Positions 11,401 through 21,352 of a DNA stretch of 64,000 nucleotides are shown here, in pieces. Position numbers and translations under genes: made by a program. The notes beneath the pieces are model-generated. The model was not told the DNA's origin. It searched no databases and saw only the letters and a list, made by a program, of their open reading frames with translations. Location: contig OZ218953.1 in NCBI GenBank assembly GCA_965112735.1, positions 3,348,001 through 3,412,000 on the forward strand. The letters run 5' to 3'. The DNA comes from Phaeosaccion multiseriatum (lineage: Eukaryota > Ochrophyta, other classes). The first letter of the stretch is position 1. Every line of letters begins with the position of its first letter.

Positions 11401-12027
11401 CAGCAGCATTCGAAACAGCGTCCTTGGGGGGGGCGCGAGAGAGGCCGTGTTGCCAGCGGCTATGCTGAGCGCGGCGCAGGGGCGGGAGTTGCTGCGAATG
11501 GCGGTGGCGGACGACGAGTTCGAATTGGATTTGGATCTCGTGACGTGTCGCGGCAGCAATTGCAGCACCGCCGTGGAAGCGAGGGTGAGTTGTCCTTCAC
11601 ATGGAGCACGCACGCACGCGCACACACAAGGAGACACTCGTCATGCTTTAGCGAACGAACACTCTCCCTCTCTCCATCCCTCCCGCCCTCGAGCGAACGA
11701 GCGCACGCACGCGCCCACACAGAGAGACAATGCTTTAGCGAGCGAACACTCCCTCGCTCCATCCCTCCCCTCCTCGAGCGAACGAACGGACGCACGGGCT
11801 CCCTCCCTCCCTCCCTTCCGTCCCTCGAACGAACGAACGCCCTCCCTCGACCTCTGACCCTCGACCTCTGGCCTTTGACCCCTATCTCCCACTCATTCTC
11901 GTCGCAGGTGCTCAGCAGACGGGAGGGTAATATCCGCATCAAGGGGCGAGGGCCTTGGGGCGTGCACATCTCGACCCTGTCACCTTCGGGCGATTTGCAG
12001 CTAGTCTTGACGCTGGAAGACGACTGA
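6922..12027 (+). CDS. EDEM3-like ER degradation-enhancing mannosidase, GH47 plus protease-associated domain
   Basis: Ten exons: 6922-7250, 7474-7715, 7876-7947, 8095-8240, 8501-8638, 8832-9068, 9424-10349, 10549-10739, 11043-11584, 11908-12027; 980 residues. EDEM proteins trim mannose from misfolded glycoproteins in the ER and mark them for degradation. A signal peptide is present (ALVPFFVGLLLLCRPCTG). GH47 signatures are MLSLVDCMSTLCIMGM, VFETTIRMLGGLLSAHMLA, GIGSNADSFYEYLLKLYVL, LYPLRPELIESTMLQYRATK, MPSFFLAETCKYLYLLY and FTTEAHPL (residues about 484-491). A low-complexity insert (poly-Ser, Ala, Gln and Glu runs, residues about 495-650) follows. A protease-associated domain lies near 785-925 (RGACTFESKARRARRQGAAALVV and AGDG), as in vertebrate EDEM3 (about 930 residues). 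There is no KDEL-type tail. The exon 7 donor at 10349 was chosen because it alone keeps phase with exon 8. Confidence 0.88.
8425..8494 (+). repeat. (GAT)n microsatellite in EDEM-like intron 4
   Basis: About 70 bp of GAT/ATG repeat with one interruption, ending only 7 bp before the exon 5 acceptor, so this intron lacks the usual pyrimidine tract. It is preceded by a CTC-rich stretch at about 8366-8424. Confidence 0.9.
9790..9848 (+). repeat. Coding (CTC)n run encoding poly-Ser in the EDEM-like protein
   Basis: Trinucleotide repeat inside exon 7, read as TCC serine codons. It opens the low-complexity insert that separates the catalytic domain from the C-terminal region. Confidence 0.85.
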
Positions 12028-12182
12028 ACTGAACTGAGCCAAGGAAACCAAGATGCTCTAGCTATATTCAGCCCTTAGTGCCATAGACACAACCAGCGGG
12101 TGGAGGACGATGTGACATGAGATGACATGAGGAGCTATGGTACAGCTCTCAGACCTTGCTCAGCTCTCTCTCTCTCTCTCTC

Positions 12183-13959
12183 TCACAGCCGGCAGGCATC
12201 TCGAATGAAGCCCCAGACATCGCTCCTGCCCTTGCCGTTGACGGAGCTAAACGGAACTGGCATGTCGCCGGGGAGATGAAAAGCCTCTCGTATTCTGGGG
12301 ATGTTGACAGTGTTCTCCATGCTACTGAGCTTGTCCACCTTGGTCGCAGCCACCAGCAGCTTGTAGTTACATTCTCCGTCCTCCGTGCTGTCCTGCACGA
12401 AGCTGATGATGTCTTCGTCGACCTCCAGTGGCTCTCTGCGGGAGTCCACAAGCAGGATAAGGAGCTTGAGGTTGGGCCTGTTCTTGAGGTACTTGTCGAG
12501 GAACACCTGTGTTGCGGGGGTGGGTGCGTGCGTGTGTGTGCGTGTATGCACATTGCATCACAGGCCAGGGCAGAACAGATGGGGACGGTGTGAGTAATGG
12601 AGATGGGACACACACAACCAATCATTGAAGAGGAAGAGGAAGAGGCAGCAGGAGGAGGAGCGAGGAGGAGGAGGAGGGGGAGGACAATACATGGCTGCCG
12701 CCCCTCCCTCTCTCTCACTCTCTCTCTCTTTTCACCACACGCACACACCTCAATGACCCTCTGATTGCTCTTGCCCATCTTGGCGTAGCCGTACCCGGGC
12801 AGATCGGCAAACCAGCAGATCTCTTTCCCCTTGTCATTCAGCGCTTTGAACAGGTTGATCTGGCGGGTCCGCCCTGGCGTTTTGCTCACCTGTGGAGCAA
12901 AGCAAGGCAAGGCAAGGCAAGGCAAGATTAAAGCACGACGGTGTTGATGCTTGGAAGGAAATAAAACATTGGGCACAGTCAAGTCCGTCTTGGATTGCTT
13001 AGGGAAGAGCCCCCCCCCCTCTCTCTCTCACTCCGGATGTGAGAAACACTAGCGCACGTGCCTTTCCCTTCCTTCTTCTCTTACCTTGGCTGCCTTCTCT
13101 GCAAAGAGCGTATTCAGCATGCTGCTCTTGCCTGCGGGGGCGGGGAGTGGGAGGGAAAGAGTTGGTGTGGTTACGGCAGCTTGCACTTGCTCAGGTCCCC
13201 CCAATCTTCCTTCCACAGCTAATTGCTTGTACTTTCCTTACCAACGTTTGAGCGCCCCAGAAATGCGATTTCTGGTAGAGTGGTCGACGGCCACTTGCTT
13301 TCGTCGTCTACAAAACTGCCGATGAACTCAATGGACTTGACGTCGATGGGGTTGAACCTCTTCTTCTGCACATTCTTCTTGGGGTCGATCAAGGGGTTCA
13401 CTTTGCTGACTGCCTGAAGGATTGTTTAGTAAGGGGGGGTGAAAGGAAAGCAAGGCATTGTACATGCGAGTGATTGGATTCAGCCAAGTGCAGCGGCAAA
13501 CGTGTAGCGTTCTAACATCTTGTTTGGCATCCACAGAAGAGAAGGAAGGCAGTTAAGCAGACCAAGTCCCCACTTACATACCTTGAAAGGGTTGTCCATC
13601 ATCCTTGGAGCGGCGTCTTGCTGAGAGTTGCGCTCGCCCCTCTCTCTCTTGCGACCCTTCTTGGCCTCCTTACGGGCTTCCATTTTAGAGTATGTTTGGG
13701 TGGCCTTTATCATCTCCTCCTCTTCCCAATTTGGGTTCCCTCCTTTCCGCCCTTTGCCTTTGCCACCCGTCTTCTTTTTACCCCTGCCCTTCCCTCTTCC
13801 CTCCGCTCGGAGGGGAGAGCATTCATGGTGCCTGGCCTTGTGTTGAGCAAGGGGTGGCGCGACGAAGCCCAGCCGTGATGATGATGATGATGCACTAGCT
13901 GCAGCCTTTCCCACTGGAGCGCTCGCTAGGATAAGCCAGAACAGGTCAGAGCCCTTCAT
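12183..13959 (-). CDS. engB: EngB/YihA-type ribosome-biogenesis GTPase, probably organellar
   Basis: Five exons: 13582-13959, 13242-13413, 13085-13131, 12749-12889, 12183-12506; 353 residues. EngB GTPases assist assembly of the large ribosomal subunit in bacteria and organelles. The first 126 residues are an extension: a hydrophobic start (LFWLILASAPVGKAAA), a poly-Ser stretch with RLGFVAPPL, then a long Lys/Arg/Gly-rich linker, consistent with a plastid presequence. The G domain shows G1 GRSNVGKSS (179-187), the EngB-specific SKTPGRT switch I (201-207), G3 DLPGYG (228-233) and G4 TKVD (301-304), with the G1 loop split across a splice site. The bacterial protein is about 200 residues, so the mature part is normal length. 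GTPase family is certain; compartment is inference. Confidence 0.9.
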
Positions 13960-13994
13960 TGTCTCTCTCTCTCTCTCTCCGTCTCTCTCTCTCC

Positions 13995-14068
<74 letters not shown>

Positions 14069-14358
14069 CTCTCTCTCTCTCTCTTTCTTCTCTCTCTCTC
14101 TTTCTCTCTCTTTCGTTCTCTCTCTTTTCTCTCTTTCTCTTTCTCTCTCTCTCTCCCGATCCCTTCCTCTCTCTCCCATCGGTTGCCATCCTCTTCACTC
14201 CTTTGTTCTTACCCCGACTAATCCCGACTATCTACCCCTTCTGTTTGTTATTTTTTATTATACGCATATGCCCTTTATTGTATGATCCATGTCATGAGGT
14301 GTCTTGAGACCCTCGTGAGGACGGCGGAGAGGAGGTGAGGACTTCTTCCGTCCTCCGG

Positions 14359-14453
<95 letters not shown>

Positions 14454-14496
14454 CTCTGCCTCTTCCTCCCTCTCTCTGTCTCTCTCCCTCTCTCTC

Positions 14497-14541
<45 letters not shown>

Positions 14542-14895
14542 CTCTCCCTCTCTCTGCCTCTCTCTCTCGCTCTCTCTGTCTCTCTCTCTTCTTTCTCTCT
14601 CTTCGCCCTCTCTTTCTCTCCCCCCCCCCCTCTGTATCTTTATCTTTCTCTCCCTCTCCCTCTCCCTCTCTATCCCTCTCTCTCTCATCTCCTCCCTCTC
14701 TCTCCTGCTCCCTTTCCCTCTCCCCCTTCCCCTCCCCCCTCCCTCTCCTCTCATCTTCCATCGCCCCCCCCCCCCCCCCCCTCTCTAATTGTGCTTGAAC
14801 CCTCCAGCTCGCCGCTCTCTTTCCTTCTACTTCGCCTGCCGTGCGTGGCGGACAAACTCGGGCTCCCATGGGTCCTCCTGCTCCGCTCCCCGCAA
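13960..14895. other. Divergent spacer dominated by (CT)n microsatellites
   Basis: 936 bp between the EngB start and the alpha/beta-hydrolase start. CT runs fill about 13960-14159 and 14361-14580, a C/T-rich stretch continues to about 14780, and a poly-C run lies at 14765-14781. A unique AT-richer piece sits at about 14180-14300. Long open frames here are only repeat translations (Leu-Ser or Arg-Glu). Such tracts could act as GAGA-type promoter elements or as 5' UTR, but that is a guess. Confidence 0.7.
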
Positions 14896-17800
14896 ATGAT
14901 TGTCCCCCTCGCTCTGGCGCTGTATCTCATTTTCCTCTTCATCTGGGTAAGTCGTGTCAGGGCCGTTCGTAGCAGCTCTCAGAGTCGTGTGGACAAGCGG
15001 TATGCGTAAGAGCCTGACATTTGTGCTGGCCACCCCTTGCTTGCTCTCGCAGGGCCCCCTGTATGTGGTATCGTGCGTGGTGACGAATACAGGAGCCGTC
15101 TTATGCGCATCTCTGGGTGTGTGGAAAGCAGGGAAGGAGCTCACTGTCCTTCTAAGCTATCCTGGTGAGTGGAGGAGGAAGAAAAGTTGATGGCCATGGT
15201 GCCCTTCGCACGGGTTTCTTCCCTCTACCCCCATAGGATTTCTTCCCTCTACCCCCATCCCGATGTTCCATCCTTTCTTCCCTCTACCCCCATCCCGATG
15301 TTTCATCCTTTCCACTCACTCGCGCCCGCCCCTCTCTCTCTGTGCGCCCACATTTACCTTCCATTTCTTATAGGAAAGAGCAGGTCGCTACAGAGTGATA
15401 TCACAAAGGAGTACGGCAAGAGTGTCACCTCTCGGCTGGTGAGTGTCGTCCTAGCTAAGCCTACGCCCTCTCCCCTGCAACAGGAAGACTCAAGCCATGA
15501 GGGAGCCTTTTTGAACCTTACCATGGGCCTCCTCCCCCCCTCGCCACTGCTGCTGATGTACCCCAACCAGATCTCTTACACCAACTGTGTTCGCATGTGG
15601 CTGCAGCTGGTGTGCACAACCGACGCCTTGCCAAAGTGAGTGAGTCGTGTGTCGTGTCTTGGAACAAATTTCCCTGCGAGAAGAATGCATGACAACACGT
15701 TAGAACACATTAGCACCCAAGGAATGTTTTTACCGTAAGGGATGCTTTACCGCAAGCTTTGCCGTCTATCAAACGAGCGCCCTGACTTCCTTCCCGCGCC
15801 CTGACTTGACCCTCTCCGCCCCGCCCGCCCGCTCCCCTCCCTCCCCATCCCCGCCAGTGGAATGCCCCAGTACCGAACCCTGAGCGCAGAGGTGCAGCAC
15901 AGGGCCTTGTCGGCCAAGGGAGATATGCACATCCTCTGCAACGCTCTGCAGGTGCTGGTGCAGACTTGCAGGGACGAACAGGTGCGACGTAGGTGGGAGG
16001 TGGAACGGTCGCATTGTATGCCGCCTCCGCCCAGCACCCCCCCCCCCTCTCCTCCTCCTCCTCCTCCTCCTCCACCACCACCATCACCACCACCATCCCT
16101 ATATGACACTGTCTCTCTCTCTGGCCTTCACAGACGCATCAGGTGCCACAGCCTTCCATGTGGCAGAGGCTACTGGCGTGGGGTAGGAGGTGCAAGACAG
16201 CAAGAAGCGTAGGAGGTGCCGCTAGAGCGAGCACTTCAGGAGAGAGCGCAAGCGCAGCCTTGCTCGACCTGTCCGAAGAGGGAAAGCACGGGGCAGCCGC
16301 GCTGCTGGCAGAACTCTCGGAGCTACGACGTGCTCTGGAGCAGGCGCTAAATCAGGTTCGAGTCAGGCGTTGCGTTGCGAGGTTTTCCTTCCTTTTCTCT
16401 CATTCATTCACTTACCCCAATTCTCTCTGCTCCTCTTCCTCCTCCTCCTCCTCTTCCTCCTCCTCCTCCTCCTGCTGCTGCTCCTCCTCCTCCTCCTCCT
16501 CCTCCTCCTCCTCCTCCTCCTCCTCCTCCTCCTCCTCCTCCTCCTCTTTCTTCTTCTTCGTCTTCTTCTTCGTCGTCTTCTTCTTCTCCTTCTCCTCCTC
16601 TTGCTTGTTGTGTTGGGGCGCGATAGGCGAGCACTTTGGTGACTGCATCAAGTGTCGCGGAGTTTGACGCGCGGAGACGGGAGCTTTTGCAAGGAGCGCG
16701 AAGAAATGGAATTGGCGGGATGGGTAGCAGCAGCAGTAGCAGCACTAGCATCAGTAGCAGCACTAGCAGCAGCAGCATCAGCAATGGTGGCGCGCTTGAG
16801 GTGGGCAAGGGGTCTGGAGGATCGGAAGACTTTTCCGCCACGCTTCAGCAAGCAGAAACCGCCGTCAGGTGCGCAGCAGCAGCAGCAGCAGCAACAGCAG
16901 CGAAGGAAGGCCCATGGGCTGCTTGATTTGTATCTCTCAGTTCCCCAACATGTCTCTCACTCTCTCTCACTAAACTAACCCTCTTTTCCCCTTGTGCATC
17001 TTACGCGACAACTCCCTTGTTGCTTGACTTGGCTTGGGGCGGCTCGGAGCAGGGCGGTGCTGGTGCAAGCGCGTCTCCTTTGTCCAAAGAGGAAGGAGGC
17101 GGGAGTGTTTCCCTTGACGCAATTGAAGGCGTGGTGGGAGAGCAATTTCCCGTCCGGGTGCCCCGTATCCCTGGACCTCATGCGAAATGAGGTGGGTGAG
17201 GAAGGCGTCGGGGTACTCACGACGATGTGTGTGCTGTTGCCTTCCATTGAATTGCTCTCTCTACTCAAAGTGAATCTGTGAACTGAATCCCATCCCACCC
17301 CGCCCCCTCTCTCCCGCCCCTCTGCCCCGTCTTTCATATCATGCCATGTACTGTCAGATGCTGGGCAAGTACAGTGCCGAGCAAGTGTGGCTCACAATGT
17401 CGGACGGGGTTCTACTGGATTGCTGCCACGTGCCCGCTAGGAGGCCTGCCGGAGTGACGGCGGAAGGGCAAAGGGCAGCAGCAGCAGCAGCAACAGCAGA
17501 AGCAGCAGCAGGAGGAGGAGGAGGAGAAGTAGCAGTGCCCGGCTGTGTTCTGTTCTGCAACCCAAACGCAGGTTTCTCCGAGGCCCTTGTGGCGTCTGGA
17601 CATGGCGAGGGCGATTGGGTTACCTTCTATACCTCTCTGGGGTGTGACGCGTTCCTCTTTAACTATAGAGGATACGCAAGAAGCCAGGGGCGGCCAAGCC
17701 CCTCCAGAATCAACCAGTGAGTGCGTGAGTCAGTAATTGTGTGAGTGAGTGAGGGAGGGAAGGAGGGCGGTGGGCTCAACTGAAACTGCCGAGCTTCTTC

Positions 17801-19627
17801 CGATTCCGAGTCTTGACCCACGCCCGTACCTCTGTACCTCTACCGTTGTTGTTGTTCTGTTGCCACCAGGGATGTGATTGAGATTGCCACATACCTTCGC
17901 GAGCACCGCGGAGTTAAACGCCTGGCCCTACACGGAGAGAGCATTGGAGGCATGGCAGCGGCCAACGCAGCACGCCACGCAGAGGTAGACTTGCTCGTCC
18001 TCGACCGGACCTTCGGCTCCCTCACCGGGGCAGCACAGCGCCTCATCGGCGCATGGACTGATTCCGCCATCCGCGCCTTTACGCAGTGGACAACAGACGT
18101 CGCCTTAGACTACCTCGCATGTCGCTGCCCCAAAGTGGTGGCCTGCGACCCCGATGATTCAATCATCCCTGACCCGGCGTCGCTCAAGGCAGCAGTGGCG
18201 GTGCGCTTGGAGCTGGGGCCGGCAGCCACCATTGGGGTGCTTCCCCTGCCCTACGCGTACGCTCTTGCGGACCATTTGGCCAGCCCTCCCCCGCTCCCAC
18301 GGGGAGGAGCGGCGGCGGTTCCCCATGTGCTATCCCATGACCGGTAAGTGAGGCGTGCTCTGGCTCTGGTTTCCGCCCTGAAGAGGCTGTCCGTTGTCCC
18401 CATTCTCGTCCTGTCTCTGAGATGAATGCCCATTGTCACTAAACTAGCGCAGAACTAACGCCGAACCTCATTGGATTGGCTCACGTGCGAGCACCACCCA
18501 CCCTCCCTCTCACCCTCCCTCCCGTCCCTCTCCTCCCTCCCGTCCCGCCCCTCCCTCTCCTCCCTCCCTCCCTCTGCAGCTTGTCTGAGGCTCAGGTGGT
18601 GCACTTCTCGTGCTGCTTGCGCTATGTGGCGCTGACGGCTTCGGCCAAGATCAAGAGTGCGAGAGTGCAGCAGAGGACCGCAGAGTGGTCGCGAAAGAGC
18701 TTACTGAGAGAGCGGACCGGGACCGGGAGCTCCTCGGGCAGTGGGTGGAGGGCCACAGATGGTGTGGAGGCCGGGGAAGGGATGGGCGGTGGGAGCAGCA
18801 GCAGCAGCAGCAGTGGCTCTGCCAGCATAGCTGACGCAGAGGGTATTGAGATGGTGAGGCTCAACGTCGAGGGCACGAGCGCGGACTATCAGACCGAAGA
18901 GGAAGAGGAAGAGGACGAAGAGAGGGTGTTGCTTGATGTGGATGACGGCAGCGGTGGTCCTGCCGCAGCTGCGGCCTTGAAGCAGCCGGTGGTGGAGCTA
19001 TGGACGCTGCTGGCAAGAGCAAATGGACTCTCCGGAAGGCTGCTGGGGGCCGCTGTTGCCAATGGAGGCGACCATGTTCGGGCATGGGTGTGCAGTTTGC
19101 TTGTTTGGGGGCCTCACATTGGCCAAGACGATATCCTCAACAGCCCCGCTGGAATTATGGCTAGGAGGCAACCCAAGGGGCTGCCGGTGGAGCAAGTGCT
19201 GGCCCAGGCGGAGCACCTCATTGAAACGAACCCTCTGGAGCTGGGACCGGAGGACAACGCAGCGTACATTGTGGGCACTCTTCGCTACGTGTGTCAGCGC
19301 CTGTCAGACGCCCGTGCCGCTGTTGATGCCACCACTCGTCAGCAGCAGCAGCAGCAGCAGCAGCAACCTCCGCCCGGCCACCTCTCCGATCTCCATGATG
19401 AGCAAGTGCTGGGTCGGCTACTACCGCTGCGGTGCGGGCACAACAACCCGTACCATCCGCAAGAGAGGGACATGCTACGGCAGCACCTGCAACTCAACGG
19501 CTGGGTTTCCGTGTCCTCCGCTTACAGCACCACGGCCACGGCTCCAACTAGCGCTCTCAGTGGGCACACGCGGGTGGCAAGTGTGTACGGCAAGAAGGGG
19601 GGGGGCTCAGGAGACACCTCGGAATAG
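14896..19627 (+). CDS. Membrane-anchored alpha/beta hydrolase, large and low-complexity-rich
   Basis: Ten exons: 14896-14946, 15053-15164, 15374-15635, 15858-15981, 16134-16355, 16627-16868, 17053-17191, 17358-17716, 17870-18343, 18580-19627; 1010 residues. Two hydrophobic segments at the N-terminus (IVPLALALYLIFLFIW and YVVSCVVTNTGAVLCASLGVW) suggest a membrane anchor. A helical region follows, then a serine-hydrolase fold from about residue 390: FNYRGYARSQG, the nucleophile elbow HGESIGG (Ser528), DRTFGSL, then CDPDDSIIPD as the likely acid loop. A conserved-looking HNNPYHPQERD near the C-terminus may supply the His. Ser-, Gly-, Gln- and Glu-rich inserts lengthen the protein. The start ATG was chosen because it is the only in-frame Met just before the first membrane helix; an upstream non-coding exon is possible. 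Substrate is unknown; lipase or thioesterase activity is plausible. Confidence 0.75.
16434..16606 (+). repeat. (CTC)n and related pyrimidine repeats in hydrolase intron 5
   Basis: About 170 bp of CTC, CTG and TTC triplets immediately upstream of the exon 6 acceptor at 16625-16626. Confidence 0.9.
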
Positions 19628-19828
19628 CAGAGCTATGGCTTGCTGGCGCAGCCAGTCAGCCAGTCAGTCGGTCAGTCAGTCAGTCTGGTATGCTTCTTAA
19701 AACCCTAACATATTGGCCTCGCGCACTCTTATGTACATATAATCTTACGGCAAAAATGGAATTGGAGAGCGAATGCCCAACCAGCAGCAGCAGCAGCAGC
19801 AGAAGCGGCGAGCTCTGTCCCAGAGTGT
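19628..19828. other. Convergent spacer with a short (CAGT)n patch
   Basis: 201 bp between facing stop codons. A CAGC/CAGT tetranucleotide patch lies at about 19649-19685 and a CAG run at about 19782-19802. Confidence 0.6.
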
Positions 19829-21169
19829 TTACGAGTTGGGTACACCCCTCCGCAGGAGCAAATCAGGTGCACCGGAGTTCTCCCTCGCCACCATAATGTC
19901 ATCATCCAGGTAAGTGATGAAGAGGGTGCGCTTCCCTCGCAGCCGCTTAGGCACGGGAATGGTTCGCCCGGCAAATACCAATTCCTCAATCTCCTCCACG
20001 AGTCGAATGTCGCTCTCGGCGTGCAGACGGGTTCTCACGCGAATCGTCCGTTCGCCCCCGAACAAGGAGACTGTCACTGCGCCTTCGACTCTGTCGTGTG
20101 TGAGGGAAGAGAAGAGAAGACGTCGGTATTGTTGTTGTGTGTGTCAGGCGTACAGGGGGGGGCGCTGATCGTTACTTGGAGGTACGTCGCTGTCTTTCCG
20201 GTGTCAGATGAGACATCATCATTCTCGTCTCACCTCTGCTCTTCCTGGTTGACGGTGAGTGTGACCATCTTGAGGTCAAGCAGCCCGCCCAGCCTCTTGG
20301 CCACCTGAGGGAGGACGCAAAACGAAAGAACGACAGGCGGGGTGAGTGGGGCACCTGCCACCCAAGACAACACCCCGCCTGGCCAAGAGAGCACAATCTA
20401 CTCTCTGATCGGCTTCAGATGCCGTCAAGTCCGACACGAATAGACGCAGGATCTCGGGGCTAGCGCTACGGCGGGTGTGTATATGTACACATGTATTCGC
20501 TCTCTCTTACCTTGCTCAATGCCTGCACGCCGAGCATTCCAGGAGACATGCCACCGGTGTACAGGAACTCCCACACCCCGTTCATGGCGTCGGAAGAGGC
20601 AGGCCTATCAGTTGGGTTCATAGGCTCGAGCTTCAGCAAGAGCTCGTTCACATACGTCCTGTTTTCGAGGAAGGGCAAAGCATTGCGAAGAGAGCAAAGA
20701 GTAAGCGCCCCGCGGGAGATCACATTGCTCTGTAGCCTAGCCAGCCGTTCAGGAATGCACTTTCACGCTTTGGACTCAGCGGAATGTGCAGAAGTAACGG
20801 ATCCAAGGCCTACCTCTTGGAGGCAGAAGTCGCCAAGTCAATCTCAGCCAGAAGGTCGTCCTTCAGGCTGAATCCGTCTCCATTGTTCTTTGCTGGCACG
20901 CGCAGAGCAGAGGTGGCCTCCTCCGCCATCCTCTCTGCGCCATCGTACATATCACTCGCTACATCCACTGACGCAAAAATCCTCGGACTGCCTCTGCTCC
21001 TGGCGGCGGGGCTGGCACTCCACGATGACTCAGACGCCGAGAAACAGCTGCTCCTTCTCCCGCTGAGATCACTGAAGCGCGCGTTCAGTCCCGCGAGCGA
21101 TGGCTGAGAAACGAAGGCCGAGCACGCAGTGAGGGACAGCAGCACGGCAGTCACAGATAGGGGACTCAT
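19829..21169 (-). CDS. Plastid-lipid-associated protein (PAP/fibrillin family)
   Basis: Four exons: 20814-21169, 20511-20658, 20234-20304, 19829-20090; 278 residues. Fibrillins coat plastoglobules and thylakoid surfaces and bind lipids. The N-terminus is a textbook bipartite presequence: a signal peptide (MSPLSVTAVLLSLTACSAF) with Phe near the predicted cleavage point, then a Ser/Arg-rich transit region. Family features follow: NGVWEFLYTGGMSPG, LLDLKMVTLTV and the C-terminal TLFITYLDDDIMVAREN, equivalent to the YLDxDLRI-x-R signature. Length is typical. The intron 20305-20510 contains a phase-incompatible coding-like stretch (about 20404-20460), so another isoform cannot be excluded. Its start codon is only 183 bp from the divergent glycosyltransferase gene. 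Confidence 0.87.
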
Positions 21170-21352
21170 CTTGAAAAGCCTAGGGAAAAAATGGAGAAAT
21201 TGGTGAGGTGCGTTTCAGGGTAGTCGCCTGCTGTGAGACCCGATTCCAACACGCCAGCAAGAGGAGGAGGCGGAGCAGGCAAGGGATATCGATAATCAAT
21301 TACAACATTATCCTGTATTCGATGAAGCGGGGAGCACAGACTGGTACAAAAG
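21170..21352. promoter_or_regulatory. Compact 183-bp bidirectional promoter region
   Basis: The whole gap between the start codons of the PAP/fibrillin gene and the TPR-glycosyltransferase gene, so both promoters must overlap or abut. It is AT-richer near 21280-21320 than its flanks and free of microsatellites. Confidence 0.55.

Noticed and set aside
12156-12593. 145-residue plus-strand frame
   Set aside because: Shadow of the last EngB exon, whose minus-strand frame contains the TKVD motif.
14258-15009. Open frames of 200 or more residues across the CT repeats
   Set aside because: Leu-Ser and Arg-Glu strings with no ATG start upstream of 14896 and no homology; only the segment after 14896 fits the hydrolase model.
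16994-17191. Alternative Gly/Ser-rich frame across hydrolase exon 7
   Set aside because: It hits a TGA before the donor and does not fit the phase of exon 6.
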